Positions 54,486 to 63,485 of a DNA stretch of 64,000 bases are shown here, one piece after another. A program made the translations under genes and the position numbers. Numbering within the stretch: position 1 is the first letter of the stretch; each line of letters begins with the position of its first letter. The stretch lies in assembly GCF_040215105.1 (NCBI RefSeq), contig NZ_CP157875.1, positions 1,913,501-1,977,500 of the forward strand, read 5' to 3'. The DNA is from Aeromonas veronii. Lineage in GTDB: Bacteria; Pseudomonadota; Gammaproteobacteria; Enterobacterales; Aeromonadaceae. Under the pieces are notes generated by a model. It saw only the letters and a program-made list of their open reading frames with translations, made no database searches and was not told the DNA's origin.

Positions 54486-54908
54486 CTATTCGCTTTGCGG
54501 CTGACTCACGAAGGCTATCTTGTGCAGACCCTGTTGGGAGGCCTGGGCCATCACCTTGGCGATGATGCCGTACTTGACCCCCTTGTCGATGCGCAGCTGG
54601 ATCTCGGGGGCCTCGGGTTTGGCCGCGCTGGCCTGTTCCATCTTGCCGAGCAGCGCCGCCTCATCGACCTCCTGATCGTTCCAGTACAGCTTGCCAGCCC
54701 CGTCGATGGAGAGCACCACATCCTCCTGTTTGGGTTGGTTGACCTGACTGCTGGCTTCGGGCAACTCGAGTTTGACCGCATTGGTGAGCAGGGGGGCCGT
54801 GATCATGAAGACGATCAGCAGCACCAGCATGACGTCGATCATGGGGATCATGTTGATCTCGGAGAGCGGCTGCTCATCCGGATCGCCGGGCAGTTTGCCA
54901 AAGGCCAT
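54486..54908 (-). CDS. exbD: Biopolymer transport protein ExbD
   Basis: Part of the ExbB-ExbD proton-driven motor energising TonB. It has 140 residues. There is one N-terminal transmembrane helix carrying the essential aspartate (INMIPMIDVMLVLLIVFMITA, Asp near residue 25) and a periplasmic domain. The ATG overlaps the exbB TAA by one base (TAATG), so translation is coupled. A degenerate copy of its 3' end lies directly downstream. Confidence 0.94.
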   Translation of the reverse strand: MAFGKLPGDPDEQPLSEINMIPMIDVMLVLLIVFMITAPLLTNAVKLELPEASSQVNQPKQEDVVLSIDGAGKLYWNDQEVDEAALLGKMEQASAAKPEAPEIQLRIDKGVKYGIIAKVMAQASQQGLHKIAFVSQPQSE

Positions 54909-55678
54909 TACAGCTGCCCCTTCTTGATGTTCTCGCTCTTGGCATTCTCGATACCAGGCAGTTGGGTCACGTTGGAGGCGCTCTTCTCAAACCCGGTTAC
55001 CAGCAGGGCGAACAGGTCGTAGGCAAACTCGTCTAGGGCGGCGAGCTTGAGGCGATTGCGGCGCACGAAGACGTTATAGATGAGCACGGCGGGCAGGGCG
55101 ACGGCGAGGCCGAAGCCGGTCATGATGAGGGCCTCACCTACGGGGCCTGCCACCTTGTCCAGGCTGCTCTGGCCGGCGGCACCGATGGCCAGCAGGGCGT
55201 GATAGATACCCCAGACGGTGCCAAACAGCCCGATGAAGGGGGCCGCCGAGCCGACGGACGCGAGGAAGGCCAGCCCCTGCTCGAGGCGGATGCGCTCCAT
55301 GGTGATGGCCTGGCGCAGGGCGCGCAGCAGGAAGTCATCGGGGGCGCCCAGTTTGAGGGAGACGGCTCGCTCCTGCGCCCGGTCAATCTGGGCCACGGCT
55401 GCGAGGGCCGCGTGGGTAATTCTGCCATAGGCCTCGTCGGGGGGCGTGTGGGCGAGCTGGCGTTCCACCTCCTGCACGCTCTCATGCTGCCAGAACCGGG
55501 TGATGAAACGCGCGTTCAGCCGCTGTTCGCGCACCCCGAGCCAGAGCTTGAGCAGGGCGTAGTAGCAGGTGGCCAGCGACATCAACACCAGCAGGATCAG
55601 GGGGATGAGGCCGACCCCGGTGTTTTGGCTGAGCAGATGGGCGATGCCCATGGTGTTGGTTTGGACTTCCGGATTCAT
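54908..55678 (-). CDS. exbB: MotA/TolQ/ExbB proton channel protein ExbB
   Basis: A 256-residue inner-membrane protein with three hydrophobic helices (about 20-40, 150-175 and 185-210). The last two form the MotA/TolQ/ExbB core (LASVGSAAPFIGLFGTVWGIYHAL trimmed; VGEALIMTGFGLAVALPAVLIYN trimmed). It is the second gene of tonB-exbB-exbD, beginning two bases after the tonB stop. Confidence 0.94.
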   Translation of the reverse strand: MNPEVQTNTMGIAHLLSQNTGVGLIPLILLVLMSLATCYYALLKLWLGVREQRLNARFITRFWQHESVQEVERQLAHTPPDEAYGRITHAALAAVAQIDRAQERAVSLKLGAPDDFLLRALRQAITMERIRLEQGLAFLASVGSAAPFIGLFGTVWGIYHALLAIGAAGQSSLDKVAGPVGEALIMTGFGLAVALPAVLIYNVFVRRNRLKLAALDEFAYDLFALLVTGFEKSASNVTQLPGIENAKSENIKKGQL

Positions 55679-55680
55679 GG

Positions 55681-56442
55681 TTAACTTCCTAGCTTGAAAA
55701 TGATGGTGACCCTGGCCCAGTCCGCGACGGCGACATTGTTCTGCCTGGCTGGAATGAAGCGCCAGCGGTTGACGGTGCGTCTGGCGATCATGTCAAGGCG
55801 CCGATAACCGCTGCTGCGCTCCACCTCGACCGACTCCGCCGTGCCCTCCCTGGTGACGCGTACCTTCAGCACGACCTGGCCCTCTTCCCCGCGCCTGCGG
55901 GACTCCTGGGGGTAGAGGGGCTCGGGGTTTTTCAACCTGGCATCCCGGGCGATGGGGGCGCTGCTGCCCCCGCCAGTGCCCGTCGGTTGGCTCTTGGCCG
56001 GTGTACTGCTGCTGTTGGCACTCTGGTTATTGGATGCGGCCGTGGTCGGCGTGGCAGGCGCAACGGGGGCCACCACGGTGACAGGTTTGACCACAGGAAC
56101 GGGTCTGGGCTTGGGCGGCGCCTTGGGCACGGGTTTGGGCGCTGGCCGCTTGACGACCGGCTTGACCACCTTCTGCTGCACCGGCGCCGATTTTTTGACA
56201 ACCGGGGGCGGTGCGGGGGCGGCGGCCGCCTTGGCCGGAGCATCATCTTTGTTCGACTCCCCCGCCCAGCGGGCAGAGAGGGTGAGGGGTTCGGGCGGCT
56301 GGATGGGGGCGGCGTGACTGCCCTGCATCAATGCGAAAAGGGCGAGGTGCAGGAGCAGAGCCAGGGTCAGGCAGGCGAGCTGGGCAGGGCCAAGGGTCAT
56401 CTTGTCGCGGCCCAGGGTAGGCCTCATCGTGCAGGTGCTCAT
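55681..56442 (-). CDS. tonB: Energy transducer TonB
   Basis: Spans the periplasm to energise outer-membrane siderophore or haem receptors. It has 253 residues from ATG 56442 (AAGGA nine bases upstream); two later in-frame ATGs are possible. There is an N-terminal anchor helix (PAQLACLTLALLLHLALFAL) with a conserved histidine, a long Pro/Lys/Val-rich periplasmic rod (about 60-150), and a C-terminal TonB domain (NPEPLYPQESRRRGEEGQVV, RWRFIPA). It is the first gene of its operon. A half Fur-like site (TGATAATC, minus strand 56562-56555) lies about 115 bases upstream. Confidence 0.94.
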   Translation of the reverse strand: MSTCTMRPTLGRDKMTLGPAQLACLTLALLLHLALFALMQGSHAAPIQPPEPLTLSARWAGESNKDDAPAKAAAAPAPPPVVKKSAPVQQKVVKPVVKRPAPKPVPKAPPKPRPVPVVKPVTVVAPVAPATPTTAASNNQSANSSSTPAKSQPTGTGGGSSAPIARDARLKNPEPLYPQESRRRGEEGQVVLKVRVTREGTAESVEVERSSGYRRLDMIARRTVNRWRFIPARQNNVAVADWARVTIIFKLGS

Positions 56443-56895
56443 CGACCCGCGTCCTTCCGGCATGTCATCTTGGTACTCGAATGTCTATGAAATGGCCGTC
56501 AATACCGGCCCTTGGTGCCCAGCATGCGCCAGCCGACAGCCCTCAAACAAGAAAGATTATCAATCGCGTTTTAATCATCCGGGCAGATCCACGGCGATGT
56601 GGGTGCCATCGTGCCGACCTGCCGTGCATCTTCTCGATGAGGAGCAATCCCTCCCGCCAAGCTCTCATCCATAGCACGCGGAGCCCATCGCAACCTGCTT
56701 AGAAATGAAAGCGCTATCAATCACATACAGCAGATATCGGGGGCGATATTGGTCACAAATTGCACGTAACGGGTCATTGGGCGGCCAGTTTGAGCCCTAG
56801 ACTGGCTGGGCCCATCTGAAGGCGGGACAGTAGCGGATGGGGGAACGCCGACACACAGGCGTCACACACAAAACAATGAAAATAAAGGACTATCA
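56443..56895. other. Divergent tonB / amylase intergenic region
   Basis: No gene. It holds a partial Fur-like site for tonB (56555-56562), a near-palindrome TGAAAGCGCTATCA (56706-56719) of the LacI-family type, and a perfect 6-4-6 inverted repeat ATATCG-GGGG-CGATAT (56734-56749). These suggest separate control of the two genes: iron for tonB, sugar for the amylase. None is proven. Confidence 0.45.
56706..56719 (+). promoter_or_regulatory. LacI-family-type operator candidate upstream of the amylase
   Basis: TGAAAGCGCTATCA is palindromic about a central CG with one mismatch, the form bound by many LacI-family sugar regulators. It lies about 177 bases before the amylase start. No LacI-family gene other than ascG is in the window, so the regulator is unknown. 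Confidence 0.4.
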
Positions 56896-59800
56896 ATGGC
56901 TAGATGGATAATCGCGGCCGGATTGTTGGGAACCCTCATGGTGCCGCCAGGAGCGGCGGCCGCGGAGTGGTTCTTCCGTGGTACCGCGAATGGATGGGCG
57001 GCGACCGCCATGGTCTCCACCGACGGCGTCAACTTCGATACCTGCCAATTCTTCCAGAGCGGAGACGCCAGCGGCGGCCCGCGCTTCAAGATAGACAGAT
57101 ACGGCAACTGGCAGCAGAGCTACCCGGCGGCCGACAAGCTGGTCAATGCCAATACCCACTATCAAATTCGCATCAACGCCGGTACCCAGGCCATCACCGC
57201 CACGGCGGTGGAGAGCTGTGAGCCGGGAGGCTTTGCCAAGATCTGGCCGCAGTTGCAGGTACGCGGCACCTTCAACGGCTGGGCCAGCCAGCCCCTGACC
57301 CTGGTGGCGGATCACCTGTGGCAGGTGGATGCCTATATGGATGGTAAGGCGAGCCAACGCCTCAAGTTCGATCTGGCGGGCGACTGGGTGAGCAACTACG
57401 GGGACAGCAACGCCGACGGAGTACTGGAGCCGGGCGGTGGCGACATCTTCTGGGGCGGCACCGGTAATGTCCGCTTCCAGGTCAACGATCAGACCCTGGC
57501 CTACAGCATCACTTCCCTTGGGGATGACAACCAGCCGCCGCTCGCGGTGATCACCCCGGGCGGCACGGTCAATGTGGCGCAGGGAGCGGCGCTCACCTTG
57601 AGCGGCAGCGACTCCACGGACGCGGACGGCCAGATAGCGGGTTACCTCTGGAGCAGCGGCGAGACCACGGAGAGCATCGTCGTCAACACCAGCCAGGTGG
57701 GCACCTTCACCTACGGCCTGACGGTGACCGACGATCAGGGGGCAACCGGGAGCAGCAGTGCCAGCGTGGTGGTGGCGGCGCCCCAGAGCGGTGACAAATG
57801 GTACTTCCGCGGTACCCCCAACAACTGGGGCCTGACCGCCATGACCAGCCAGGATGGGGTCAATTTCTGTACCGAGCAGGCCTTTGGCAACAGCGATCCC
57901 CGCTTCAAGGTGGATCACAAGGGGGACTGGACGGAAGCCTACCCGGCCCAGGACTACAAGGTGACCGCCAACACCAGCTACCGCATCTGCTTCGATGCCA
58001 CGAGCAAGGCGCTGAATGTGGCGCCGCTGGTGGGTGCCGACACCCAGGCACCGACGGTGAGCGCGAGCCCGGCCCCCGGCAACTACACCCAGGCGCAGTC
58101 CATCACCCTCACCGTGAGCGATGACCAGGATGCCGCCCCCAAGCTCTATTTCACCCTGGATGGCAGCACCCCGAGCACCGGCTCCCCCCTCTACAGCGGT
58201 CAGGGGATCAGCGCCAGCGACAAGGGCAGCGGCGCCGATCTGGTGATCAAGACCCTGAGCGTTGATGCTGCCGGCAATCGCCGTGAGCAGAGTTTCAGCT
58301 ACTACATCGGCGATCAGGCAGTGGCCAGCGGCGATTTTCGGGGGGAGAGCATCTACTTCCTGCTGACCGCCCGCTTCTATGACGGGGATGCCGGCAACAA
58401 CTACTACAACCGGGACCGTTACAAGGCGGGGGATCCTCACTGGCGTGGCGACTTCAAGGGCCTCATCGAGAAGCTCGACTACATCAAGGATCTCGGCTTC
58501 ACCGCCATCTGGGTGACACCGCCGGTGGAGAACCGCTCCGGCCTCGATTATCACGGCTACCATGCCTACGACTTCTATCGGGTCGACCCCCGGCTGGAGT
58601 CGCCGGGGGCGGGCTACCGTGAGTTTATCCAGGCGGCCCACGCCAAGGGGATCAAGGTGATACAGGATGTGGTGATCAACCACTCCAGCCAGTACGGCCT
58701 GCGGGGCAAGACCTGGATAGATCACTTGCCCATCAAATACTATGTGCCGGCTGGCTCCAAGCAGGGGCTGATCAACAACGGCCCCTATCAGGGCAACCTC
58801 GGGGATTACGCCAGCGCAAACCGCTGTGACGATGACAACCCGGCGGCGCCGGACTGGTACAAGGCCCGCTGTCAGTCTGACCCGGAAGGTCTGGTCCCCC
58901 TGGTGGATCCCAAGACCGGCAGCACGGTGCCAAGCGCCGGTTACAACCCCAACCGCTTCTTCGGCATCGACGCCCAGGGGCTGGATCCCGCCTGGTATCA
59001 CCTGGATGGCTTCATGTCCGGCGGTGACTGGGAAAATCCGCTCTCTTTGCAGCGCAAGCACATGGCGGGGGATTGCATCGACTTGGCCACCGGCAACCAG
59101 AACGTCAAGGATTACATCAACGGCGCCATCCACCAGTACCTCGATATGGGGGTCGATGCCATCCGTATCGATACCCTCAAGCACATCGAGCGGGACGAGC
59201 TGCTGACCTATGTCCACGACTGGCAGGCCCACAAGCCCGGGCTCTTCGTATTCGGGGAGAACCTGGTGAAGGGCACCGGCTGGGGATCTGAGATCGCCAA
59301 CGACAACGCCTCCGCGGTGATCCGCCCCTGGTGGTACACCCGCACCACCAGCGATCCGGCCAATCCGCGCGCCGGTGGGGACTCGGGCCTGTCGGTGCTC
59401 GACTTCTCCCTGTTCTCCACCTTCCGTGACAACGTCACCAAGGGGAGTTTTGGCGGAGTCGGCGGCATCTTCGGCATGGACTGGGTCTACGGGGATGCCA
59501 CCAAGCTCATTACCTTCTTCCAGAACCACGACGTGGGGCCGGATAACGACTTCAAGTACCGCTACGGCGGGGAGGAGGGCAACGCGGCCATGACCTACAA
59601 CCTGCTGTGGACGGCGCGGGGCATCCCGACCCTCTACTACGGGGAGGAGGTGATGTTCCAGGCCGGCAAGCCGCAAGACATCGACGGCGCCACCATGACG
59701 GTGGATCAGACCGGTCGCGCCTATTACGGCGACGTGCTGGACAACCCGGCGACCGCCTCCCATCCGCTCTACCAGCACATCAAGCGTCTGAACCAGATCC

Positions 59801-60105
59801 GCAAGGCGGTGCCCGCCCTGCAAAAGGCGCCCATGAGCCAGGTGAACGAGTGGGGCAGCGGCATGAGTTTCGTGCGCGATCTCAGCGCCGAGGGCAGCTA
59901 CGCGGCGGTCGGCCTTGCCGCCAACTCGGCCCAGCAGATAAGCCTGAGCGGCATCAAGAACGGCAGCTACACGGACGCCGTGACCGGTACCACGGTCAGC
60001 GTCAGCAATGGCAGCCTGAGCTTTGCGGTGCCCGCCTATTCGGCGCGCGTCTGGGTGCTGAACGGCCCGGGCAAGGTCGGGGGGGATGGCAAGTATCTGA
60101 AATGA
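56896..60105 (+). CDS. Secreted modular alpha-amylase (GH13) with starch-binding-type modules and a PKD domain
   Basis: A 1069-residue exported enzyme; the signal peptide ends near PGAAAA-EWF. Three related modules carry RGTANGW (about 28), RGTFNGW (about 123) and RGTPNNW (about 301), likely starch-binding or pullulanase-N-type folds. A PKD domain (about 215-295) lies between the second and third. A chitobiase-type beta domain (about 385-475) precedes GH13 (about 480-970), with nucleophile Asp759 (DAIRIDTLKH), acid/base Glu788 (FGENLVKG) and transition-state Asp879 (FQNHDVG). A beta C-terminal domain follows. AAAGGA lies six bases before the ATG. Export is probably by type II secretion (inference). 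Confidence 0.93.
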   Translation: MARWIIAAGLLGTLMVPPGAAAAEWFFRGTANGWAATAMVSTDGVNFDTCQFFQSGDASGGPRFKIDRYGNWQQSYPAADKLVNANTHYQIRINAGTQAITATAVESCEPGGFAKIWPQLQVRGTFNGWASQPLTLVADHLWQVDAYMDGKASQRLKFDLAGDWVSNYGDSNADGVLEPGGGDIFWGGTGNVRFQVNDQTLAYSITSLGDDNQPPLAVITPGGTVNVAQGAALTLSGSDSTDADGQIAGYLWSSGETTESIVVNTSQVGTFTYGLTVTDDQGATGSSSASVVVAAPQSGDKWYFRGTPNNWGLTAMTSQDGVNFCTEQAFGNSDPRFKVDHKGDWTEAYPAQDYKVTANTSYRICFDATSKALNVAPLVGADTQAPTVSASPAPGNYTQAQSITLTVSDDQDAAPKLYFTLDGSTPSTGSPLYSGQGISASDKGSGADLVIKTLSVDAAGNRREQSFSYYIGDQAVASGDFRGESIYFLLTARFYDGDAGNNYYNRDRYKAGDPHWRGDFKGLIEKLDYIKDLGFTAIWVTPPVENRSGLDYHGYHAYDFYRVDPRLESPGAGYREFIQAAHAKGIKVIQDVVINHSSQYGLRGKTWIDHLPIKYYVPAGSKQGLINNGPYQGNLGDYASANRCDDDNPAAPDWYKARCQSDPEGLVPLVDPKTGSTVPSAGYNPNRFFGIDAQGLDPAWYHLDGFMSGGDWENPLSLQRKHMAGDCIDLATGNQNVKDYINGAIHQYLDMGVDAIRIDTLKHIERDELLTYVHDWQAHKPGLFVFGENLVKGTGWGSEIANDNASAVIRPWWYTRTTSDPANPRAGGDSGLSVLDFSLFSTFRDNVTKGSFGGVGGIFGMDWVYGDATKLITFFQNHDVGPDNDFKYRYGGEEGNAAMTYNLLWTARGIPTLYYGEEVMFQAGKPQDIDGATMTVDQTGRAYYGDVLDNPATASHPLYQHIKRLNQIRKAVPALQKAPMSQVNEWGSGMSFVRDLSAEGSYAAVGLAANSAQQISLSGIKNGSYTDAVTGTTVSVSNGSLSFAVPAYSARVWVLNGPGKVGGDGKYLK

Positions 60106-60154
60106 TCGCCTGCGATGGCCCGGCCACCGGGCCATCGCGTGACTGACAAATCCC

Positions 60155-60180
60155 AAGTCGGCCCGAGGGCCGACTTTTTA
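60155..60180 (+). terminator. Amylase terminator
   Basis: Hairpin AAGTCGGCCC-GA-GGGCCGACTT followed by TTTA. Confidence 0.88.
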
Positions 60181-60218
60181 TCCCCCCATGATCTTCACCA
60201 ACGATGATGCGCGGCAAT

Positions 60219-60365
60219 GTTCACTGTTCACTGTTCACTGTTCACTGTTCACTGCTGACTGCTGACTGCTGACTGCTGACTGCTGACTGCTGACTGCTGA
60301 CTGCTGACTGCTGACTGCTGACTGCTGACTGCTGACTGCTGACTGCTGACTGCTGACTGCTGACT
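60219..60365. repeat. Heptamer tandem array: 5 x GTTCACT then 16 x GCTGACT
   Basis: Twenty-one exact 7-base units in 147 bp: five GTTCACT (60219-60253) followed without break by sixteen GCTGACT (60254-60365). The two unit types differ at two positions. It begins 39 bases after the amylase terminator. The array is open in all three minus-strand frames, but there is no ribosome site or gene-like context, so it is not coding. Copy number is likely variable by slippage. Confidence 0.97.
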
Positions 60366-61031
60366 GCTGGTAGTGGGTACGCCCGTTGTTTGGGCCGTCG
60401 GCGCTCCAGGTACGTTGCCAAGCCCTGTTCCCGATTTCCTCGGCGCAACTGCCTGGCCCTGATCCCGACGGCCTTCCTGATGGCCATCCATCCAGGGAAG
60501 GGAGAGATGGATACGCAGCCAATACCAGGCCATCTTGATCTTGCCGTCCAACATTCGCACCAAGTTGGTGCTATTGCATCATTGTGGTGCGCCTCGTTCG
60601 ATATTGGTCCTGCCGTTTTCGTGCAAGTTCGGGAGCCGGGATGAGGCACTGATCTATCCCCAGCCCTGTTGCCACCGGCCTCTTGCCCGTTTCGTCGCCG
60701 AGTCGTGGCGACGTTTCACGCATTGCCATCCCGGGACAGCGCAAACATGCTGACTCCGTGAAGCCTGGCGTTTTCATACAGGTGCAATCGACTGTTAATT
60801 GAATAAATAACAGATATTAAATTCAAAAATTCAATATTTAATGGTCGCTTGTGTTGGTTGGCGCCGTTTTTGCTGCGATGAATGGACGCGTCACACCCTG
60901 AGTAATCCGGATGCCGCTTCTCGCCGGAGGGTCATGGCCTCTGTCGCCGTGATGTGCTGACGGGACAGGGGCTCGGCAAGCCGCTCTCGGGTCGAGCCAC
61001 CCGGGTTTTCAGGATCAAGAAAAGGAGTCAT
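60366..61031. other. Gene-free stretch before the YitT-family gene
   Basis: About 665 bases with no convincing gene. The first 410 bases are GC-rich with short overlapping frames of no family resemblance; a degraded gene is possible. An AT-rich island at 60792-60842 contains the imperfect palindrome ATATTAAATT/AATTCAATAT (60814-60837) and stands out from its surroundings, probably the promoter or a regulator site for the downstream gene. Confidence 0.45.
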
Positions 61032-61664
61032 ATGGAAGGTGAAATGGCCATCTCATCCCCGGCAACCCAGGGGCTGGCCCACAGCCTCAAGGACGATGTT
61101 TACGGCATGGTGCTCGGCGTCATGTTCATCGCCGTGGGGCTCAATCTGCTCAAGTGCTCTGGCATGATCACCGGTGGCATCGCGGGTATCGCGCTGCTGC
61201 TCTCCCACGTCAGTACCTTGCCCATCGGTGTGCTGTTCTTCCTGGCCAACCTGCCGTTCCTGGTGTTCAGCTACTTCACCATGGGCCGGGCTTTCATGCT
61301 CAAGACCCTGGTGGTCAATGTGGCACTCTCGGCGGCGACCCAAGGGGTGCCCTTGCTGCTGACGGTGAGCTATGTGCATCCCCTGTTCTCCGCCCTGGTC
61401 GGGGGCACCTTCCTCGGCATGGGAGTATTGTCTCTCGCCCGCCATAACGCCTCGGTCGGGGGCGTCGGCGTGGTCACGCTCTGGCTGCAGCGGCGCGCCG
61501 GCATCAATGCAGGCAAGAGCCAGATGCTGCTGGATGTGCTGGTGTTCGTCCTCTCCTTGCTCACCCTGCCGCTGACTCTGTTGCTCTGGTCCACCCTGAG
61601 CGCGCTCGCCATGAACGCCATGCTGATGAACTGGCACAAGCCTGGTCGCTATCAGGGCAGCTGA
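61032..61664 (+). CDS. YitT family membrane protein
   Basis: A 210-residue inner-membrane protein with five or six hydrophobic segments. The opening DDVYGMVLGVMFIAVGLNLLK and MITGGIAGIALLLSHV match the YitT N-terminal domain. The C-terminal DUF2179 domain of longer YitT proteins is absent. The role of the family is unknown. AAGGAG lies four bases before the ATG at 61032. It is a single gene preceded by a long gene-free region. Confidence 0.85.
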   Translation: MEGEMAISSPATQGLAHSLKDDVYGMVLGVMFIAVGLNLLKCSGMITGGIAGIALLLSHVSTLPIGVLFFLANLPFLVFSYFTMGRAFMLKTLVVNVALSAATQGVPLLLTVSYVHPLFSALVGGTFLGMGVLSLARHNASVGGVGVVTLWLQRRAGINAGKSQMLLDVLVFVLSLLTLPLTLLLWSTLSALAMNAMLMNWHKPGRYQGS

Positions 61665-61860
61665 GGCTGCCCTCGGCTTCCCAGAGGGCAGAGGAGTTGT
61701 TAAAAAAGACGCAGGCGAGGGGTTGGTGGCAGAAATTGTCCCAACGGCAAAAAAGATCATCTTGTTCCACAAAACGACATGGTTACGGCTGAATTTATTG
61801 GTTTTTTGCCCAGTTCAGGGCGTTAAAACGGGCTACGCCATAAAAAATTCAAAAAACTTC

Positions 61861-61889
61861 TTTACCATCGACCAATGCATGAGTAAAAT
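61861..61889 (+). promoter_or_regulatory. Probable guaB promoter
   Basis: TTTACC and TAAAAT are separated by exactly 17 bases, a good sigma-70 pair, which would start transcription near 61896, about 43 bases before the guaB ATG. No clear PurR box is visible. Confidence 0.55.
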
Positions 61890-61938
61890 TTGTCGGCAAT
61901 ATTTTACACCCCCACTTCCACAACGGTGAGATATTGCC

Positions 61939-63402
61939 ATGCTCAGGATTGCCAAAGAAGCGCTGACCTTCGACGATGTATTGTTGGTACCAGCCCACTC
62001 CACTGTTCTTCCTAATACCGCCGACCTGCGCACCAAGCTCACGTCTGGTATCTCCCTGAATATCCCGATGATTTCCGCTGCCATGGACACAGTGACCGAA
62101 GCCCGTCTGGCTATCGCACTGGCCCAGGAAGGCGGTATCGGCTTCATTCACAAGAACATGTCCATCGAGCAACAGGCCTTCGAAGTGCGCAAGGTCAAGA
62201 AGTACGAGAGCGGCGTCGTCTCCGACCCCGTCACCGTGCGTCCCGACATGACCATCGCCCAGATCAAGGAGCTGAGCCTCAAGAATGGCTTCGCCGGCTA
62301 CCCCGTCGTCACCGACGGTAACCAGCTGGTCGGCATCATCACTGGCCGTGATGTGCGCTTCGTGATCGATCTCTCCCAGACCGTCGAACAAATCATGACC
62401 CAGAAGGATCGTCTGGTCACCGTGCGTGAAGGTGCGCCTCGTGAAGAGGTGGTCGCCCTGATGCAAAAGCACCGTATCGAGAAGGTGCTGGTGGTCAACG
62501 CCGACTTCAAATTGAAGGGCATGATCACCGTCAAGGACTTCCAGAAAGCCGAGCGCAAGCCCAACGCCTGTAAGGACGACAAGGGTCGTCTGCGGGTCGG
62601 TGCCGCCGTCGGTGCCGGTGCCGGCAACGAGGAGCGCGTCGCCGCCCTGGTCGAGGCCGGGGTGGACGTGCTGCTGATTGACTCCTCCCACGGCCACTCC
62701 CAGGGCGTGCTGGATCGCATCAAGGCGACCCGCGAAGCCTATCCGGATCTGCAGATCATCGGTGGCAACGTGGCTACCGGTGCTGGCGCCCTGGCGCTGG
62801 TGGAAGCGGGCGTCAACGCCGTCAAGGTCGGTATCGGCCCGGGCTCCATCTGTACTACCCGCATCGTGACCGGTGTCGGCGTACCCCAGATCACCGCCAT
62901 CTCTGACGCGGTCGATGCCCTGGAAGGCACCGGCATCCCGGTCATCGCCGATGGCGGCATCCGCTTCTCCGGCGACTTGGCCAAGGCCATCGCCGCTGGC
63001 GCCAGCTGCGTCATGGTCGGCTCCATGTTCGCCGGTACCGAAGAGGCGCCGGGTGAAATCGAGCTCTACCAGGGCCGCTCCTTCAAGTCCTACCGTGGCA
63101 TGGGCTCCCTCGGTGCCATGTCCAAGGGTTCCAGCGATCGCTACTTCCAGACCGACAACGCCGCCGACAAGCTGGTGCCGGAAGGGATCGAAGGGCGCGT
63201 GCCCTACAAGGGCCGCCTCAAAGAAATCATCCACCAGCAGATGGGCGGCCTGCGCTCCTCCATGGGGCTGACCGGCAGCGCCACCATAGACGACATGCGC
63301 ACCAAGGCCGAGTTCGTGCGCATCTCGGGCGCCGGGATGAAAGAGTCCCATGTCCACGACGTGACCATTACCAAAGAAGCCCCCAACTACCGGATGGGCT
63401 GA
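61939..63402 (+). CDS. guaB: Inosine-5'-monophosphate dehydrogenase
   Basis: Oxidises IMP to XMP with NAD, the first step to GMP. It has 487 residues. The N-terminal catalytic part [15 protein letters not shown] is interrupted by two CBS domains (about 93-205). The active-site loop holds the catalytic cysteine in [13 protein letters not shown], and the flap carries RYFQ. guaA follows on the same strand after 83 bases, forming guaBA, with a hairpin between. Confidence 0.98.
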   Translation: MLRIAKEALTFDDVLLVPAHSTVLPNTADLRTKLTSGISLNIPMISAAMDTVTEARLAIALAQEGGIGFIHKNMSIEQQAFEVRKVKKYESGVVSDPVTVRPDMTIAQIKELSLKNGFAGYPVVTDGNQLVGIITGRDVRFVIDLSQTVEQIMTQKDRLVTVREGAPREEVVALMQKHRIEKVLVVNADFKLKGMITVKDFQKAERKPNACKDDKGRLRVGAAVGAGAGNEERVAALVEAGVDVLLIDSSHGHSQGVLDRIKATREAYPDLQIIGGNVATGAGALALVEAGVNAVKVGIGPGSICTTRIVTGVGVPQITAISDAVDALEGTGIPVIADGGIRFSGDLAKAIAAGASCVMVGSMFAGTEEAPGEIELYQGRSFKSYRGMGSLGAMSKGSSDRYFQTDNAADKLVPEGIEGRVPYKGRLKEIIHQQMGGLRSSMGLTGSATIDDMRTKAEFVRISGAGMKESHVHDVTITKEAPNYRMG

Positions 63403-63403
63403 T

Positions 63404-63425
63404 AAAACGGGGCTGCGGCCCCGTT
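63404..63425 (+). terminator. Hairpin between guaB and guaA
   Basis: AAACGGGGC-TGCG-GCCCCGTTT just after the guaB stop. The following bases are C/T-rich with a delayed T run, so it may partially terminate or stabilise guaB mRNA while allowing read-through to guaA. Confidence 0.55.
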
Positions 63426-63485
63426 TCTCCACCCCTTTTTTATCCCGTGCTTTTTGTGACAACATCAGCCTGATGCAGGAATAAA

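Noticed and set aside
56893..60156. A 1087-codon open frame antisense to the amylase gene
   Set aside because: A shadow of GC-rich coding sequence: low-complexity Val/Gly/His-rich translation, no family resemblance, and the opposite strand is an intact GH13 enzyme with catalytic residues.
60219..60365. Possible CRISPR array
   Set aside because: Units are 7 bases with no spacers; a simple tandem repeat.
60235..60649. Minus-strand open frames ending in Ser-Ala-Val-Ser-Ser-Gln-Gln repeats
   Set aside because: A seven-base repeat is open in every frame by arithmetic; there is no ribosome site or homologous N-terminus, so treated as non-coding.
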